A stretch of 64,000 bases of DNA from assembly GCA_016191245.1 (NCBI GenBank), contig JACPOY010000030.1, forward strand, positions 124,001-188,000, in the 5' to 3' direction. The notes under the pieces were generated by a model. That model did not search any database, was not told the DNA's origin, and saw only the letters and a list, made by a program, of their open reading frames with translations. The translations under genes and the position numbers were made by a program. Below, one piece after another: positions 45,861-53,855 of this stretch. Each line of letters begins with the position of its first letter. The stretch's first letter is position 1. The DNA is from Gammaproteobacteria bacterium (GTDB lineage: Bacteria > Pseudomonadota > Gammaproteobacteria > Berkiellales > Berkiellaceae).

Positions 45861-47273
45861 TTAATCCCTTGTATCTCTCTGATTTCTCTGAGAAGCCGGC
45901 TTTCCTTCATAAGTACGTCGTTGACCGCCGCCTTCTTTATGATTGCGACGACCCGCACCTTCACCGTTTGCACGTCTTGGACCACCAGTGCCTTCAGCAT
46001 TTGAACGACGCGGACCACCAGTGCCTTCAGCATTTGAACGACGCGGACCACCAGTGCCTTCAGCATTTGAACGACGCGGACCACCAGTACTTGGCGCACC
46101 ATAACGACGTCTGCGCGGATTTTCTTTGCCGCCACCTGAACGAGGTTTATGTTGGTATCCACCGGTTTCTGAAGCTTTACCATGGTTAACATGTTGGTAA
46201 ATAGCTTGCCACTTTCTATTTTCACCTGGACCAATAAAAGAAAGGGCATGTCCTTCCATTCCTGCTCGACCTGTACGACCGATACGGTGAATATAATCTT
46301 CAGGGCATTGCGGTAAATCATAATTAATCACGTGCATAATATGGGGAATATCCAAGCCTCTGGCGGCGATGTCTGTTGCAACCATGATACGACTTTTTTG
46401 ATTTCGAAAAGCGCGAATGACTTCGTCACGTTGACGTTGTTTTAAATCACCATGAATTGCATCTGCACTATGATCTTGTCGTCTTAGCTTTTCTGCTAAT
46501 TGTGCTGCACTAATTTTAGTTCGAACAAAAATAATGACAGAACCTTCTCTGGATTCAAGTTCTTTTAAGAGATTAGGGAATTTGTCATTTGAAGAAGTTT
46601 GTAAGGTTTTTTGATCGATCTTAGCCGCGGCTTTCGTCGTTTCCCCGATACTAATATGTTGAGGGTTATTCAGATATTTCTGCGATAGTTTAATAATGTT
46701 GGCAGGCATCGTGGCTGAAAACATCATTGTTTGGCGTTCGGTAGGTAAATGTTTAGCAATTTTTTCTAATGCTTCACTAAAACCCATATCTAGCATTCGA
46801 TCTGTTTCATCTAATATCAAGAAGCGAGTGTTACGCAGATTAAGCGTGCCGCGCATCAAATGATCATTAATTCTGCCCGGTGTACCAATGATAAAACGAG
46901 GATTCTTCTTCAAAGCCATAAACTGCTTAAAGATGGGGGCACCACCGATAAGGAGAGCGATATCAGAATGAGCATTTCTACCAAGAATTTGCGTCAAAGC
47001 AGCTCTTATTTGGTCAGCCAGCTCTCTTGTTGGGGCTAAGATAAGTGCAGTAGCATGAGCACAATCTACTAACTTTGAAATAACTGGTAATAGGTAAGCA
47101 ATAGTTTTACCGGTACCTGTTTGGGCTGACGCTAAAATATCCTTTCCAGCAAGGGCTACAGGAATAGATTGGGTTTGGATAGGCGTGGGCACAGTAATTT
47201 GCATGCGTTCTAGGGATTGTTCGACAAAAGCGGGTAAGCCAAAATCTTTAAATTGGGTCATGAATAGGTCCAA
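45861..47273 (-). CDS. rhlE: DEAD-box ATP-dependent RNA helicase, RhlE-like
   Basis: A 470-residue RNA helicase. Motifs in order: Q motif FVEQSLERMQITVPTPIQTQSIP, ASAQTGTGKT (Walker A), PTRELADQI, TPGRI, LDETDRMLDMGF (motif II as DETD instead of DEAD), FSATMP, ATDIAARGLD and HRIGRTGRAG. A basic Gly/Arg-rich tail of about 95 residues follows the core (from about residue 370). It contains four copies of an 11-residue unit GGPRRSNAEGT, encoded by a perfect 33-base tandem repeat. Such tails bind RNA. The gene is convergent with the histone-like gene. The DETD variant keeps the catalytic Asp-Glu. Confidence 0.93.
   Translation of the reverse strand: MDLFMTQFKDFGLPAFVEQSLERMQITVPTPIQTQSIPVALAGKDILASAQTGTGKTIAYLLPVISKLVDCAHATALILAPTRELADQIRAALTQILGRNAHSDIALLIGGAPIFKQFMALKKNPRFIIGTPGRINDHLMRGTLNLRNTRFLILDETDRMLDMGFSEALEKIAKHLPTERQTMMFSATMPANIIKLSQKYLNNPQHISIGETTKAAAKIDQKTLQTSSNDKFPNLLKELESREGSVIIFVRTKISAAQLAEKLRRQDHSADAIHGDLKQRQRDEVIRAFRNQKSRIMVATDIAARGLDIPHIMHVINYDLPQCPEDYIHRIGRTGRAGMEGHALSFIGPGENRKWQAIYQHVNHGKASETGGYQHKPRSGGGKENPRRRRYGAPSTGGPRRSNAEGTGGPRRSNAEGTGGPRRSNAEGTGGPRRANGEGAGRRNHKEGGGQRRTYEGKPASQRNQRDTRD
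45981..46079 (-). repeat. 33-base tandem repeat in the helicase tail
   Basis: Three perfect copies (45981-46013, 46014-46046, 46047-46079) with partial copies on both sides. Each encodes one GGPRRSNAEGT unit, so copy-number change keeps the frame. Confidence 0.95.
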
Positions 47274-47662
47274 ATTGTATTTGTGGATGTAATGTTTCTT
47301 GTTAGGGCCAGCACTATATAGCTGACCATATAGTTATCTTTGTCTAACAAGTAAAGATGATCTGAAGGTGTTTATACTCAAAAGGAGGAAATTAACGAGT
47401 ATAGGGTCTTGTTATACGAAGATTTCTAGTTATGCAATTTACAAGCTTTATGACGCGAAGTCAATAATTATTGCGCGCTCAAGAACTTAGCCTATGGAGA
47501 GCCAAGGTTAAAATAGGCTCGTAATTTCATATAAGAAATGCTATTGACCCAAATAGGTTTACCTGCAACCATAGGCATACCATGGTGTTAACCCTTGGTA
47601 AAGAAGTAATGCAGTTTCAAAATGTAGATATTGAATTCTTTGTATACAAAAGGAGAGTAATA
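47274..47662. other. Intergenic region of 389 bases
   Basis: It lies between the divergent helicase and BufA2-like genes. No tRNA or convincing frame. TATACTC (47373-47379) pairs with GAGTATA (47397-47403) around a loop that holds a perfect AAAAGGAGG, a ribosome-site sequence with no start codon behind it. A candidate -35 TTGACC lies in the last 120 bases. Confidence 0.4.
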
Positions 47663-47938
47663 ATGGCTATGAAAACTGGGATGGTACTTGCAGCTGCAGT
47701 TGGCGCGCTTTTCGTAACTTCAACTTTTGCTTCCAGCACAACCAACACCACAACAGATACCGGTGTAAAGTGCGTTGGTTCAAATGCATGCAAAGGTCAA
47801 AGCGCTTGTAAGACTGCTAACAACGCTTGCAAAGGACAAAATAGCTGCAAAGGTAAAGGCTATGAAATGGTTGCAACTGAAAAAGATTGCACAGATAAAG
47901 GTGGTAAAGTAGAAGCTGCTGCAGACAAAGCTGGCTAA
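47663..47938 (+). CDS. BufA2-like periplasmic bufferin-type metallophore peptide
   Basis: A 91-residue small secreted peptide. A signal peptide (residues 1-23, ending TFAS) is followed by a Cys-rich part with regular spacing: KCVGSNACKG, SACKT, NACKG, NSCKGKGYEMV and KDCTDKGGKV, seven Cys in all. KCxG..NxCKGQ..C repeats ending in E-x2-C are those of bufferins, copper-induced ribosomally made peptides that are modified by BufB/BufC and bind metal. Here no bufB (DUF692) or bufC is adjacent, which is odd. The start at 47663 has AAGGAG 7 bases upstream; a longer frame from 47582 is not supported. Metal role inferred from family. Confidence 0.8.
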   Translation: MAMKTGMVLAAAVGALFVTSTFASSTTNTTTDTGVKCVGSNACKGQSACKTANNACKGQNSCKGKGYEMVATEKDCTDKGGKVEAAADKAG

Positions 47939-47958
47939 TCTATTTTCAAATCTAAGCT

Positions 47959-47980
47959 GCTCTTTAGACATCTAAAGAGC
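47959..47980. terminator. Bidirectional hairpin between convergent genes
   Basis: GCTCTTTAGA (47959-47968) pairs with TCTAAAGAGC (47971-47980). It lies between the BufA2-like stop and the hydrolase stop. The U tract is weak on both strands. Confidence 0.6.
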
Positions 47981-47986
47981 ACGCTT

Positions 47987-48778
47987 TCACTTGATATCAT
48001 TTCTCATCAGAAAATTCATTACCACTCTATTAAATTCTTCGGCTTGATCTACGATAGTAATATGCCTTGAATTCTTAATTACTACTAACTCAGCGTTTGG
48101 GATCAACCTTGTATAGTATTCTTTAAAGGTAACAGGGGTGTAATCTTGATCAGCTGCAATAATAAGAGTAGGACAAAGAAGAGAATGAAGACGATGCATT
48201 ACTGTCCATCCACGAAAAGCCCGTAATGAGTTGACGTAGGCTTTTGGATCGTTTTCGCTCCAACGTTCAACAAATTGTTCACGCAATGATTCTTGTGAAG
48301 ATTCTGGAAATAGCATTTTAGACAATTGAACGCTCATCGCATGCATACCAAAGAGCTTAACGTTATAAGTCCTTAAGAAGAATAGGAAATGGTCTTTAAT
48401 GCTTGGAAAAATTACTGCTGGTGCACTGTTAAGTATAGTTAGCGTTTTAACCAGCTCAGGTTCATCTACGGCGAGTTGAAAGGCAACCATTCCTCCCAGA
48501 GAATGTCCAACCACATGCATTCCTTGCGGAAAATGCTGACGAATGAGTGCTGATGTATCTGAGGCAAACAACGATACCGTATATGGGTAATTTGGTTTAT
48601 CTGATTTACCATGCCCACGTAAATCAAAAATCAGAACTTGATATCTCGTTTTAAAAAAATCGAGCTGATATTCCCAATCACGGGTACTGGCGCCTAAGCC
48701 GTGAATTAAAAGGAGGGGCTCACCTTGGCCATGGAGTTCATAATAAAGATTAATATCGTTAACTTTTAAATTTGGCAT
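47987..48778 (-). CDS. Alpha/beta hydrolase
   Basis: A 263-residue hydrolase of the epoxide-hydrolase/haloperoxidase-like group. Oxyanion HGLGASTRDW (from His26), nucleophile GHSLGG (Ser93), acid in IIAADQDY, and His in KNSRHITIVD complete a triad. Substrate unknown. GGAAAG lies just before the ATG. The repeat-like leader between it and the CBS gene is listed separately. Confidence 0.88.
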   Translation of the reverse strand: MPNLKVNDINLYYELHGQGEPLLLIHGLGASTRDWEYQLDFFKTRYQVLIFDLRGHGKSDKPNYPYTVSLFASDTSALIRQHFPQGMHVVGHSLGGMVAFQLAVDEPELVKTLTILNSAPAVIFPSIKDHFLFFLRTYNVKLFGMHAMSVQLSKMLFPESSQESLREQFVERWSENDPKAYVNSLRAFRGWTVMHRLHSLLCPTLIIAADQDYTPVTFKEYYTRLIPNAELVVIKNSRHITIVDQAEEFNRVVMNFLMRNDIK

Positions 48779-48818
48779 ACTCTTTCCATTTTGCTTTCAG
48801 ACGTTGTTGCCTTCGCCA

Positions 48819-48900
48819 CCTCGCAATCCTCATTTACATTCATGTAAACTCCGGTTGATCGAGGCTTGGCGCCTAGCCTACGAGGTCCCCCTTGAGGGGA
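48819..48900. repeat. Candidate dispersed intergenic repeat
   Basis: A structured block with several nested inverted repeats: ACCTCG (48819-48824) against CGAGGT (48882-48887), TTTACAT (48834-48840) against ATGTAAA (48843-48849), a GGCTTGGCGCC-type hairpin near 48864-48878, and CCCC-TTGA-GGGG (48889-48900). Its base content differs from the flanks. I recall similar CTCATTTACA...TGTAAACTCCGG text in intergenic repeats of Legionellales; copy number must be counted in the genome. Confidence 0.45.
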
Positions 48901-48968
48901 AAACCAAACTGGTTTGAGTATAATGTGCTTTAGGATAGAGAAGGAACAAGCAATTAGATTAGCATATT

Positions 48969-49406
48969 TTAGCCATTACCATGTATATAACCTGTTAAAG
49001 CGGCAATTTCTTGTTCTTGTTGCAACATCACCCAGCGAGTTAAATCTCCAATTGAGATAATACCCAATAATTTACCATTTTCAACCACTGGTAAGTGACG
49101 AAAACGCTTTTCAGTGACCAGTTTCATGGCTTCTTGTACTGTCATTGTTGGAGGAACAGTCACGACATCTTTTGTCATAAGGTGCTGAACGAGTACTTTG
49201 GTAGGATCGTTGTTTGTGCTAAAAAGCTTTCTGACGATATCACGCTCACTAATGATCCCTTTTAATATATCATTTTCCATCACTAATAAAGCACCGACAC
49301 CAGTTTCATTCATTTTTGATGCACAATCAAAGATAGAATGTTGTTCAGTAATACTGTGGGTTTTACCCCCTTTATCTTTCAGAAGTACGCTAAGTGGGGT
49401 TCTCAT
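48969..49406 (-). CDS. CBS-domain protein
   Basis: A 145-residue protein made of two CBS domains (VGALLVMENDILKGIISERDIVRKL and MTVQEAMKLVTEKRFRHLPVVENGKLLGIISIGDL), a nucleotide-sensing module with no fused enzyme domain. The RFRHLPVVE and ISERDIVRKL motifs are of the type found in small stress or signalling CBS proteins. Ligand unknown. The ATG at 49406 has AAGGAG 5 bases upstream. Confidence 0.9.
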   Translation of the reverse strand: MRTPLSVLLKDKGGKTHSITEQHSIFDCASKMNETGVGALLVMENDILKGIISERDIVRKLFSTNNDPTKVLVQHLMTKDVVTVPPTMTVQEAMKLVTEKRFRHLPVVENGKLLGIISIGDLTRWVMLQQEQEIAALTGYIHGNG

Positions 49407-49579
49407 CACTTCTCCTTATGTCTATTCAGTACTGAACGTTTCATTATATATAAATAGGTGGCCGCAGCGAAAAAATATTTATACAGTATTTATCGGTTAA
49501 TTGATAATAATCTTTACATTCCAAGCATCATAATGCCCCTGGGCGTTTTTATTTCAATTTGATTTCCACGTATTTATAA

Positions 49580-52126
49580 TTATGGGGGTGGAGGAGGGGC
49601 TTTTTTATCAGCATCTTGCTGATCTTTTAATTGTTTTTGTAGCGCTTCTTCAGCTTTTCTTTTTTCTTCTTCAATAGCTTTGGCTTTTTCTTGTTCGGCA
49701 CGCATTCTTGCTTCTTCTTCTTGTGCTCTTGCTTTTTCTTCAGCAGCACGTTGTTTTGCTTCCTCTTGTGCTCTTGCTTTTTCTTCAGCAGCACGTTGTT
49801 TTGCTTCTTTTTGTGCTCTTGCTTTTTCTTCAGCAGCACGTTGTTTTGCTTCCTCTTGTGCTCTTGCTTTTTCTTCAGCAGCACGTTGTTTTGCTTCCTC
49901 TTGTGCTTTTGCATTTTCTTCGGCAGCACGTTGTTTTGCTTCCTCTTGTGCTCTTGCTTTTTCTTCAGCAGCACGAAGTTTTGCTTCTTCTTGCGCTTTT
50001 GCATTTTCTTCGGCAGCACGAAGTTTTGCTTCTTCTTGTGCTTTTGCATTTTCTTCTGCCGCGCGCTGTTTAGCTTCTTGATCTTTAGTTTTTTCTTCAG
50101 CTGCTTTTAATTTTGCTTCTTCCTGTGCGCGAGCGCGTTCATCAGCAGCTTTTATTTTTGCATCTTCATAGGCTTTAGCTTTTTCATCGGCAGCTTTTAT
50201 TTTTGCATCCTCATAGGCTTTTGCTTTAGCTTGTGCATCATCTTGACGTTTCTTCTCCAACGCTTTTGCTTGGGCAGCTTCATGGCGTCTGCGTTGTTCA
50301 TCTTGTCTTTGTCTTTCTTGGCGTGCGTGTTCACGACGGCGTAATTCATCTTGATATCGTTTTTCTTCATGCGCATCATGTCGGCGACGTGCTTCTTCAC
50401 GTAAATACCTTTCTCTGCGCTCTAATTCACGGCGATGCATTTCTTCACGAAAGCGCCTTTCTTCTCTTGCTTCGATACGCCGGCGTTCTTCCTCTCTCAT
50501 TTGTCTTTCAAGGCGTTCTCTTTCTCTTGCCTCCCTTGCTCGTTGAGCGGCGAGTCTTGCTCGATTTTCTTCTAATGAGCTTTCTGCTTGCGCGCCGAGT
50601 AGGGAGTCAACTTGTTTGGTTGGTTTGCTTTGTTTTATCAGTAAAAATGGTAAGGTTTCGCCTGATTTTTCTTGAAGAGATTTGTAAGCGTCAGACTCAA
50701 GACCTCGGCCTGGATCTTTAGCTAATAATTCTGATTTAGCTTTCATCGGAACAGATAATGCAACAACGGGTGTTAATATCAAGGAAGACCGAGAGAGTAA
50801 TTCATTGGGGGGAATGTTAGTTGTTCCACGTTTTGCCCCTAAGATACTGACTTCATTCGGTGTTACTTCTGCCACATTAGAGACAAATCCGCTTTCTAAT
50901 AAATCTTTTGTAACGGGAATTTTGTATTTACTTGCCAATAAGGCATCAGAAAATGCATCCGTTGTTAACGCTATAATATTATGTACATTATTTTGATGAA
51001 GATATTTGAATTCTTTACCCGGGTTATCATAAGTATCCTTAATAACATCCTTACTTGCCAGCGTATTATAGGAATTGAGATCGTTAAATTCATCAAAACT
51101 AACATAATAGGAAGGCCAGAAAAGTTCACCTGGTGCCAATGGAAACCAACCAATAACAGAATTTTTATCCATCAGCACAAAGCCAACCAATGCTGGCGCA
51201 TAAAAAGCTTTATCAGATTTGGGGCCGGGAACCCAAAACCAGCGATCGCTTACTTGCGCCCAACGACCATAATGATATGGCGCAAACCCCCAGGGCTCAT
51301 GTGCTATCCAAGTCCAGCCCCAAGGTTCAATCCATAGCCAGTGCCCCTCTTGATAAGGTGCCCAATCTGGTTCGACACCTTTAGGTGACCATACCATGCC
51401 TAAGCCTTCAATTTGTGTCCATGAACCATAGTAATTAAGATCCTGATTACCGATAACATCTGGAGAAACATTATTAACAGAATTATTACTTTCGGGTAAT
51501 TGATTGGCACACCAATGACTAAGCTCATTTTTACTGTTTGCTTTAACGGCTTTGAATTTCTTTAGATTCGTACCAAAAAACTGGATCCCTTGATTTGGTC
51601 CAATATGATAAGCTGAATTTTCACCATAAATTTCGCCTGTCCCTTCAAGGACATGGATGGTTGTAGAGTCTGTTTCGGGGGAAACGCGGATTTGATAATG
51701 CCCGGGTTCGTAAACATAAAAGACAAGATTGGGAGTGCTTATTTCATATTCTTGTTCATTTTTATTATTGCCAACATAAAATTCTAATGTTCCAGATATT
51801 AGCTGTAATTGTACAATGAACTCATTCACATTTAAGAGAGATACTAAACTATTTGAACCAGTACAGGTTATAGCATTTGCTGATTGAAGTGACGAGAAAG
51901 AATTTTCTTCGTTCCAAAGTCTATCACCTGGAATGAGAGGACGGTTTCGCTCTGCATCGACCCAAGTCTTTTCACCTCCAGGTAAAAAGCTCACCTGACC
52001 TTTGAGATCATTTAATCTGGTTACGCCAAAAGTAGTTTCAGCATGAAGACAAGTATTAAATGAAGCTGCAACTATAAAACCAAGATAAACTGGCAATATA
52101 AACTGTTGCTTACATGCACGCTTCAT
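49580..52126 (-). CDS. Secreted FecR/DUF6600-type protein with long repeat coiled coil
   Basis: An 848-residue protein. A signal peptide (residues 1-29) is followed by a FecR-like beta domain (about 35-180, with VNEFIVQLQLISGTLEFYV and TTIHVLEGTGEIYG). Next is a Trp-rich DUF6600-like block (about 225-300) with repeated GxW motifs: GSWTQIEGLGMVWSP, EGHWLWIEPWGWTWIAHEPWG, YGRWAQVSDRWFWVPG. The last 300 residues are charged helix, ending in a 15-residue repeat (consensus AAEEKARAQEEAKQR, about eight copies) and a PPPPP tail. The repeat is encoded by 45-base DNA repeats. It may be a long periplasmic or surface coiled coil. GGGA precedes the ATG; the pnt terminator lies just upstream. Confidence 0.82.
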   Translation of the reverse strand: MKRACKQQFILPVYLGFIVAASFNTCLHAETTFGVTRLNDLKGQVSFLPGGEKTWVDAERNRPLIPGDRLWNEENSFSSLQSANAITCTGSNSLVSLLNVNEFIVQLQLISGTLEFYVGNNKNEQEYEISTPNLVFYVYEPGHYQIRVSPETDSTTIHVLEGTGEIYGENSAYHIGPNQGIQFFGTNLKKFKAVKANSKNELSHWCANQLPESNNSVNNVSPDVIGNQDLNYYGSWTQIEGLGMVWSPKGVEPDWAPYQEGHWLWIEPWGWTWIAHEPWGFAPYHYGRWAQVSDRWFWVPGPKSDKAFYAPALVGFVLMDKNSVIGWFPLAPGELFWPSYYVSFDEFNDLNSYNTLASKDVIKDTYDNPGKEFKYLHQNNVHNIIALTTDAFSDALLASKYKIPVTKDLLESGFVSNVAEVTPNEVSILGAKRGTTNIPPNELLSRSSLILTPVVALSVPMKAKSELLAKDPGRGLESDAYKSLQEKSGETLPFLLIKQSKPTKQVDSLLGAQAESSLEENRARLAAQRAREARERERLERQMREEERRRIEAREERRFREEMHRRELERRERYLREEARRRHDAHEEKRYQDELRRREHARQERQRQDEQRRRHEAAQAKALEKKRQDDAQAKAKAYEDAKIKAADEKAKAYEDAKIKAADERARAQEEAKLKAAEEKTKDQEAKQRAAEENAKAQEEAKLRAAEENAKAQEEAKLRAAEEKARAQEEAKQRAAEENAKAQEEAKQRAAEEKARAQEEAKQRAAEEKARAQKEAKQRAAEEKARAQEEAKQRAAEEKARAQEEEARMRAEQEKAKAIEEEKRKAEEALQKQLKDQQDADKKAPPPPP
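49711..50080 (-). repeat. 45-base tandem repeat in the coiled-coil tail
   Basis: About eight degenerate copies of a 45-base unit, for example from 49741 to 49785 and again from 49786, coding 15-residue Ala/Glu/Lys/Arg helix repeats. It contains no unique spacers, so it is not a CRISPR array. Confidence 0.9.
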
Positions 52127-52142
52127 ATTTTACATCCCAAAC

Positions 52143-52181
52143 AAAATTGATAAAGATAAACATAGCATCTTTATCAATTTT
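52143..52181 (-). terminator. Terminator of the pnt operon
   Basis: A perfect 15-base inverted repeat: AAAATTGATAAAGAT (52143-52157) with ATCTTTATCAATTTT (52167-52181). It lies 18 bases after the pntB stop and ends in four U's on the minus strand. Confidence 0.75.
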
Positions 52182-52198
52182 GATGAGAAAGAGGAGGG

Positions 52199-53569
52199 TT
52201 ATATCGCTTTGACAGCGTGAACTAATTTATTTGCAATATCTTGCCCATCACCATAAAGCATTCTGGAATTATCCATAGTAAACAGACTGTTTTCGACGCC
52301 AGAAAACCCTTTGCCTTGTCCACGTTTAATAATCAAGACATTACGAGCAAGGGCAGCATCTAAAATTGGCATGCCGTAAATGGGACTATTTGAATCTGTT
52401 TTAGCCGAAGGATTCACAACATCATTTGCACCGATAACAAGTACGGTGTCGGTTGTTGGGAATTCTGAATTGATTTCTTCTAAATCAAGTAATTTATCAT
52501 AAGGTACACCTGCTTCAGCTAATAACACATTCATATGACCAGGCATACGACCGGCAACAGGATGGATAGCAAATTTTACAGTGACGCCACGAGATTCTAA
52601 TTGTTGCGCTAATTCCCAAATTTTATGTTGCGCTTGCGCGACCGCCATCCCATAACCTGGAATGATAATCACTTTATTAGAATAGGCCATCATGACTGCA
52701 GCATCACTGACTTCGATGGGTTTTAGACTACCGGTAGTTTCTATGGTAGAGGTTTGTGATTCATTGATGGGTGAGAATAATATGGAAGAAACCGATTTGT
52801 TCATCGCTTTTGCCATCAATTGAGTTAACAACGTACCAGAAGCACCTACCACGGTTCCTGCTACAATCAGCGCGTAATTATTTAATACAAATCCTTCAAA
52901 TCCCACTGCAAGGCCAGTCATGGCGTTAAACAATGAGATAACCACAGGCATGTTAGCGCCACCGATTGGAATAGTAAAAGTAACGCCTAATATCAGTAAT
53001 ACGATAAAGAAGGGTAATAGGACAAGTGAAGCTTTAGCTGAGAACAATATGATGCAGCCAAATACAACACTTAAACCTAATAAAACCATATTAACCATTT
53101 GGTGCTTGGGTAATACGATGACGCGTTTCATCAGATCTTGTAATTTAGCAAATGCGATAATACTGCCGCTAAAAGAAATGGTACCAATAATGGCCCCTAA
53201 CACAGCCAACGCACGCATAGTAAAGTTATCACCATGTTTGCCAAGCAGTTCGATGGCAGCAATAGCACCCGCTGCACCACCGCCCATGCCATTATAGAGC
53301 GCAATCATTTGTGGCATATTAATCATCTGAACTTTATTGCCAGAAGACCAACCGATATAAGTGCCTATAGCAATACCAGCAATAATTAAAAAGTGATTCC
53401 AAAATCCATGAATTGTTGGCACTAAAAAGGTAATGACAATGGCGATGAGCATTCCCCATCCAGCATAGGTAATACCATTTTTAGCTGTTTTGGGAGAAGA
53501 CATTTTGCGAATGCCAAGGATCAATAAAATGGCTGTGCCTAAATAAATAGGTTGTATAAAATTATTCAT
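52199..53569 (-). CDS. pntB: NAD(P) transhydrogenase subunit beta
   Basis: Inner-membrane subunit that binds NADP(H) and couples hydride transfer from NADH to proton entry. The N-terminal two thirds carry about nine helices (YLGTAILLILGIRKMSSPKTA, GMGGGAAGAIAAIELLG, IPIGGANMPVVISLFNAMTGLAVG). The C-terminal domain III has the NADP-binding VIIIPGYGMAVAQAQHKI, AGRMPGHMNVLLAEAGV, IGANDVVNPSA and YGDGQ. Length 456 is normal. It overlaps pntAB by 8 bases. Confidence 0.97.
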   Translation of the reverse strand: MNNFIQPIYLGTAILLILGIRKMSSPKTAKNGITYAGWGMLIAIVITFLVPTIHGFWNHFLIIAGIAIGTYIGWSSGNKVQMINMPQMIALYNGMGGGAAGAIAAIELLGKHGDNFTMRALAVLGAIIGTISFSGSIIAFAKLQDLMKRVIVLPKHQMVNMVLLGLSVVFGCIILFSAKASLVLLPFFIVLLILGVTFTIPIGGANMPVVISLFNAMTGLAVGFEGFVLNNYALIVAGTVVGASGTLLTQLMAKAMNKSVSSILFSPINESQTSTIETTGSLKPIEVSDAAVMMAYSNKVIIIPGYGMAVAQAQHKIWELAQQLESRGVTVKFAIHPVAGRMPGHMNVLLAEAGVPYDKLLDLEEINSEFPTTDTVLVIGANDVVNPSAKTDSNSPIYGMPILDAALARNVLIIKRGQGKGFSGVENSLFTMDNSRMLYGDGQDIANKLVHAVKAI

Positions 53570-53855
53570 TCGGTTTGCGCTCTGTTTTGAACATTTCTAG
53601 CATTCGTTCGGTGACTACAAATCCACCGACCACATTAATTGTCGCAATCAACACTGCGAAGAAACCAATTATTTGTTCTAAAAAAGTATGAGATTGGCCA
53701 AGTGCTATCATGGCACCAATTAAAATAATGCCATGGATGAAATTGGTTCCTGACATCAAAGGCGTATGCAAAATAACTGGCACACGATTGATGACCTCAT
53801 AGCCGGTAAAGGCAGCTAACATAAAAATATATAAAAAAGTGATGAATGCATCCAT
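53562..53855 (-). CDS. pntAB: NAD(P) transhydrogenase subunit alpha part 2 (membrane)
   Basis: A 97-residue membrane part with three helices (FLYIFMLAAFTGYEVI, HTPLMSGTNFIHGIILIGAMI and LIATINVVGGFVVTERML). In E. coli it is fused to the alpha-subunit; here it is a separate gene, the split arrangement found in many alpha- and gammaproteobacteria. It overlaps pntAA by 1 base and pntB by 8 bases. Confidence 0.95.
   Translation of the reverse strand: MDAFITFLYIFMLAAFTGYEVINRVPVILHTPLMSGTNFIHGIILIGAMIALGQSHTFLEQIIGFFAVLIATINVVGGFVVTERMLEMFKTERKPNE

Noticed and set aside
45833..46189. Plus-strand and other-frame open frames with NDADHQCLQHL repeats
   Set aside because: They are out-of-frame readings of the 33-base repeat of the helicase gene, which has all DEAD-box motifs in its own frame.
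49711..50080. CRISPR array
   Set aside because: Repeats are contiguous with no unique spacers, and no cas genes are present.
49627..50110. Long open frames on both strands over the 45-base repeats
   Set aside because: Repeats free of stops in several frames; only the minus-strand frame continues into a signal peptide, FecR and DUF6600 parts.
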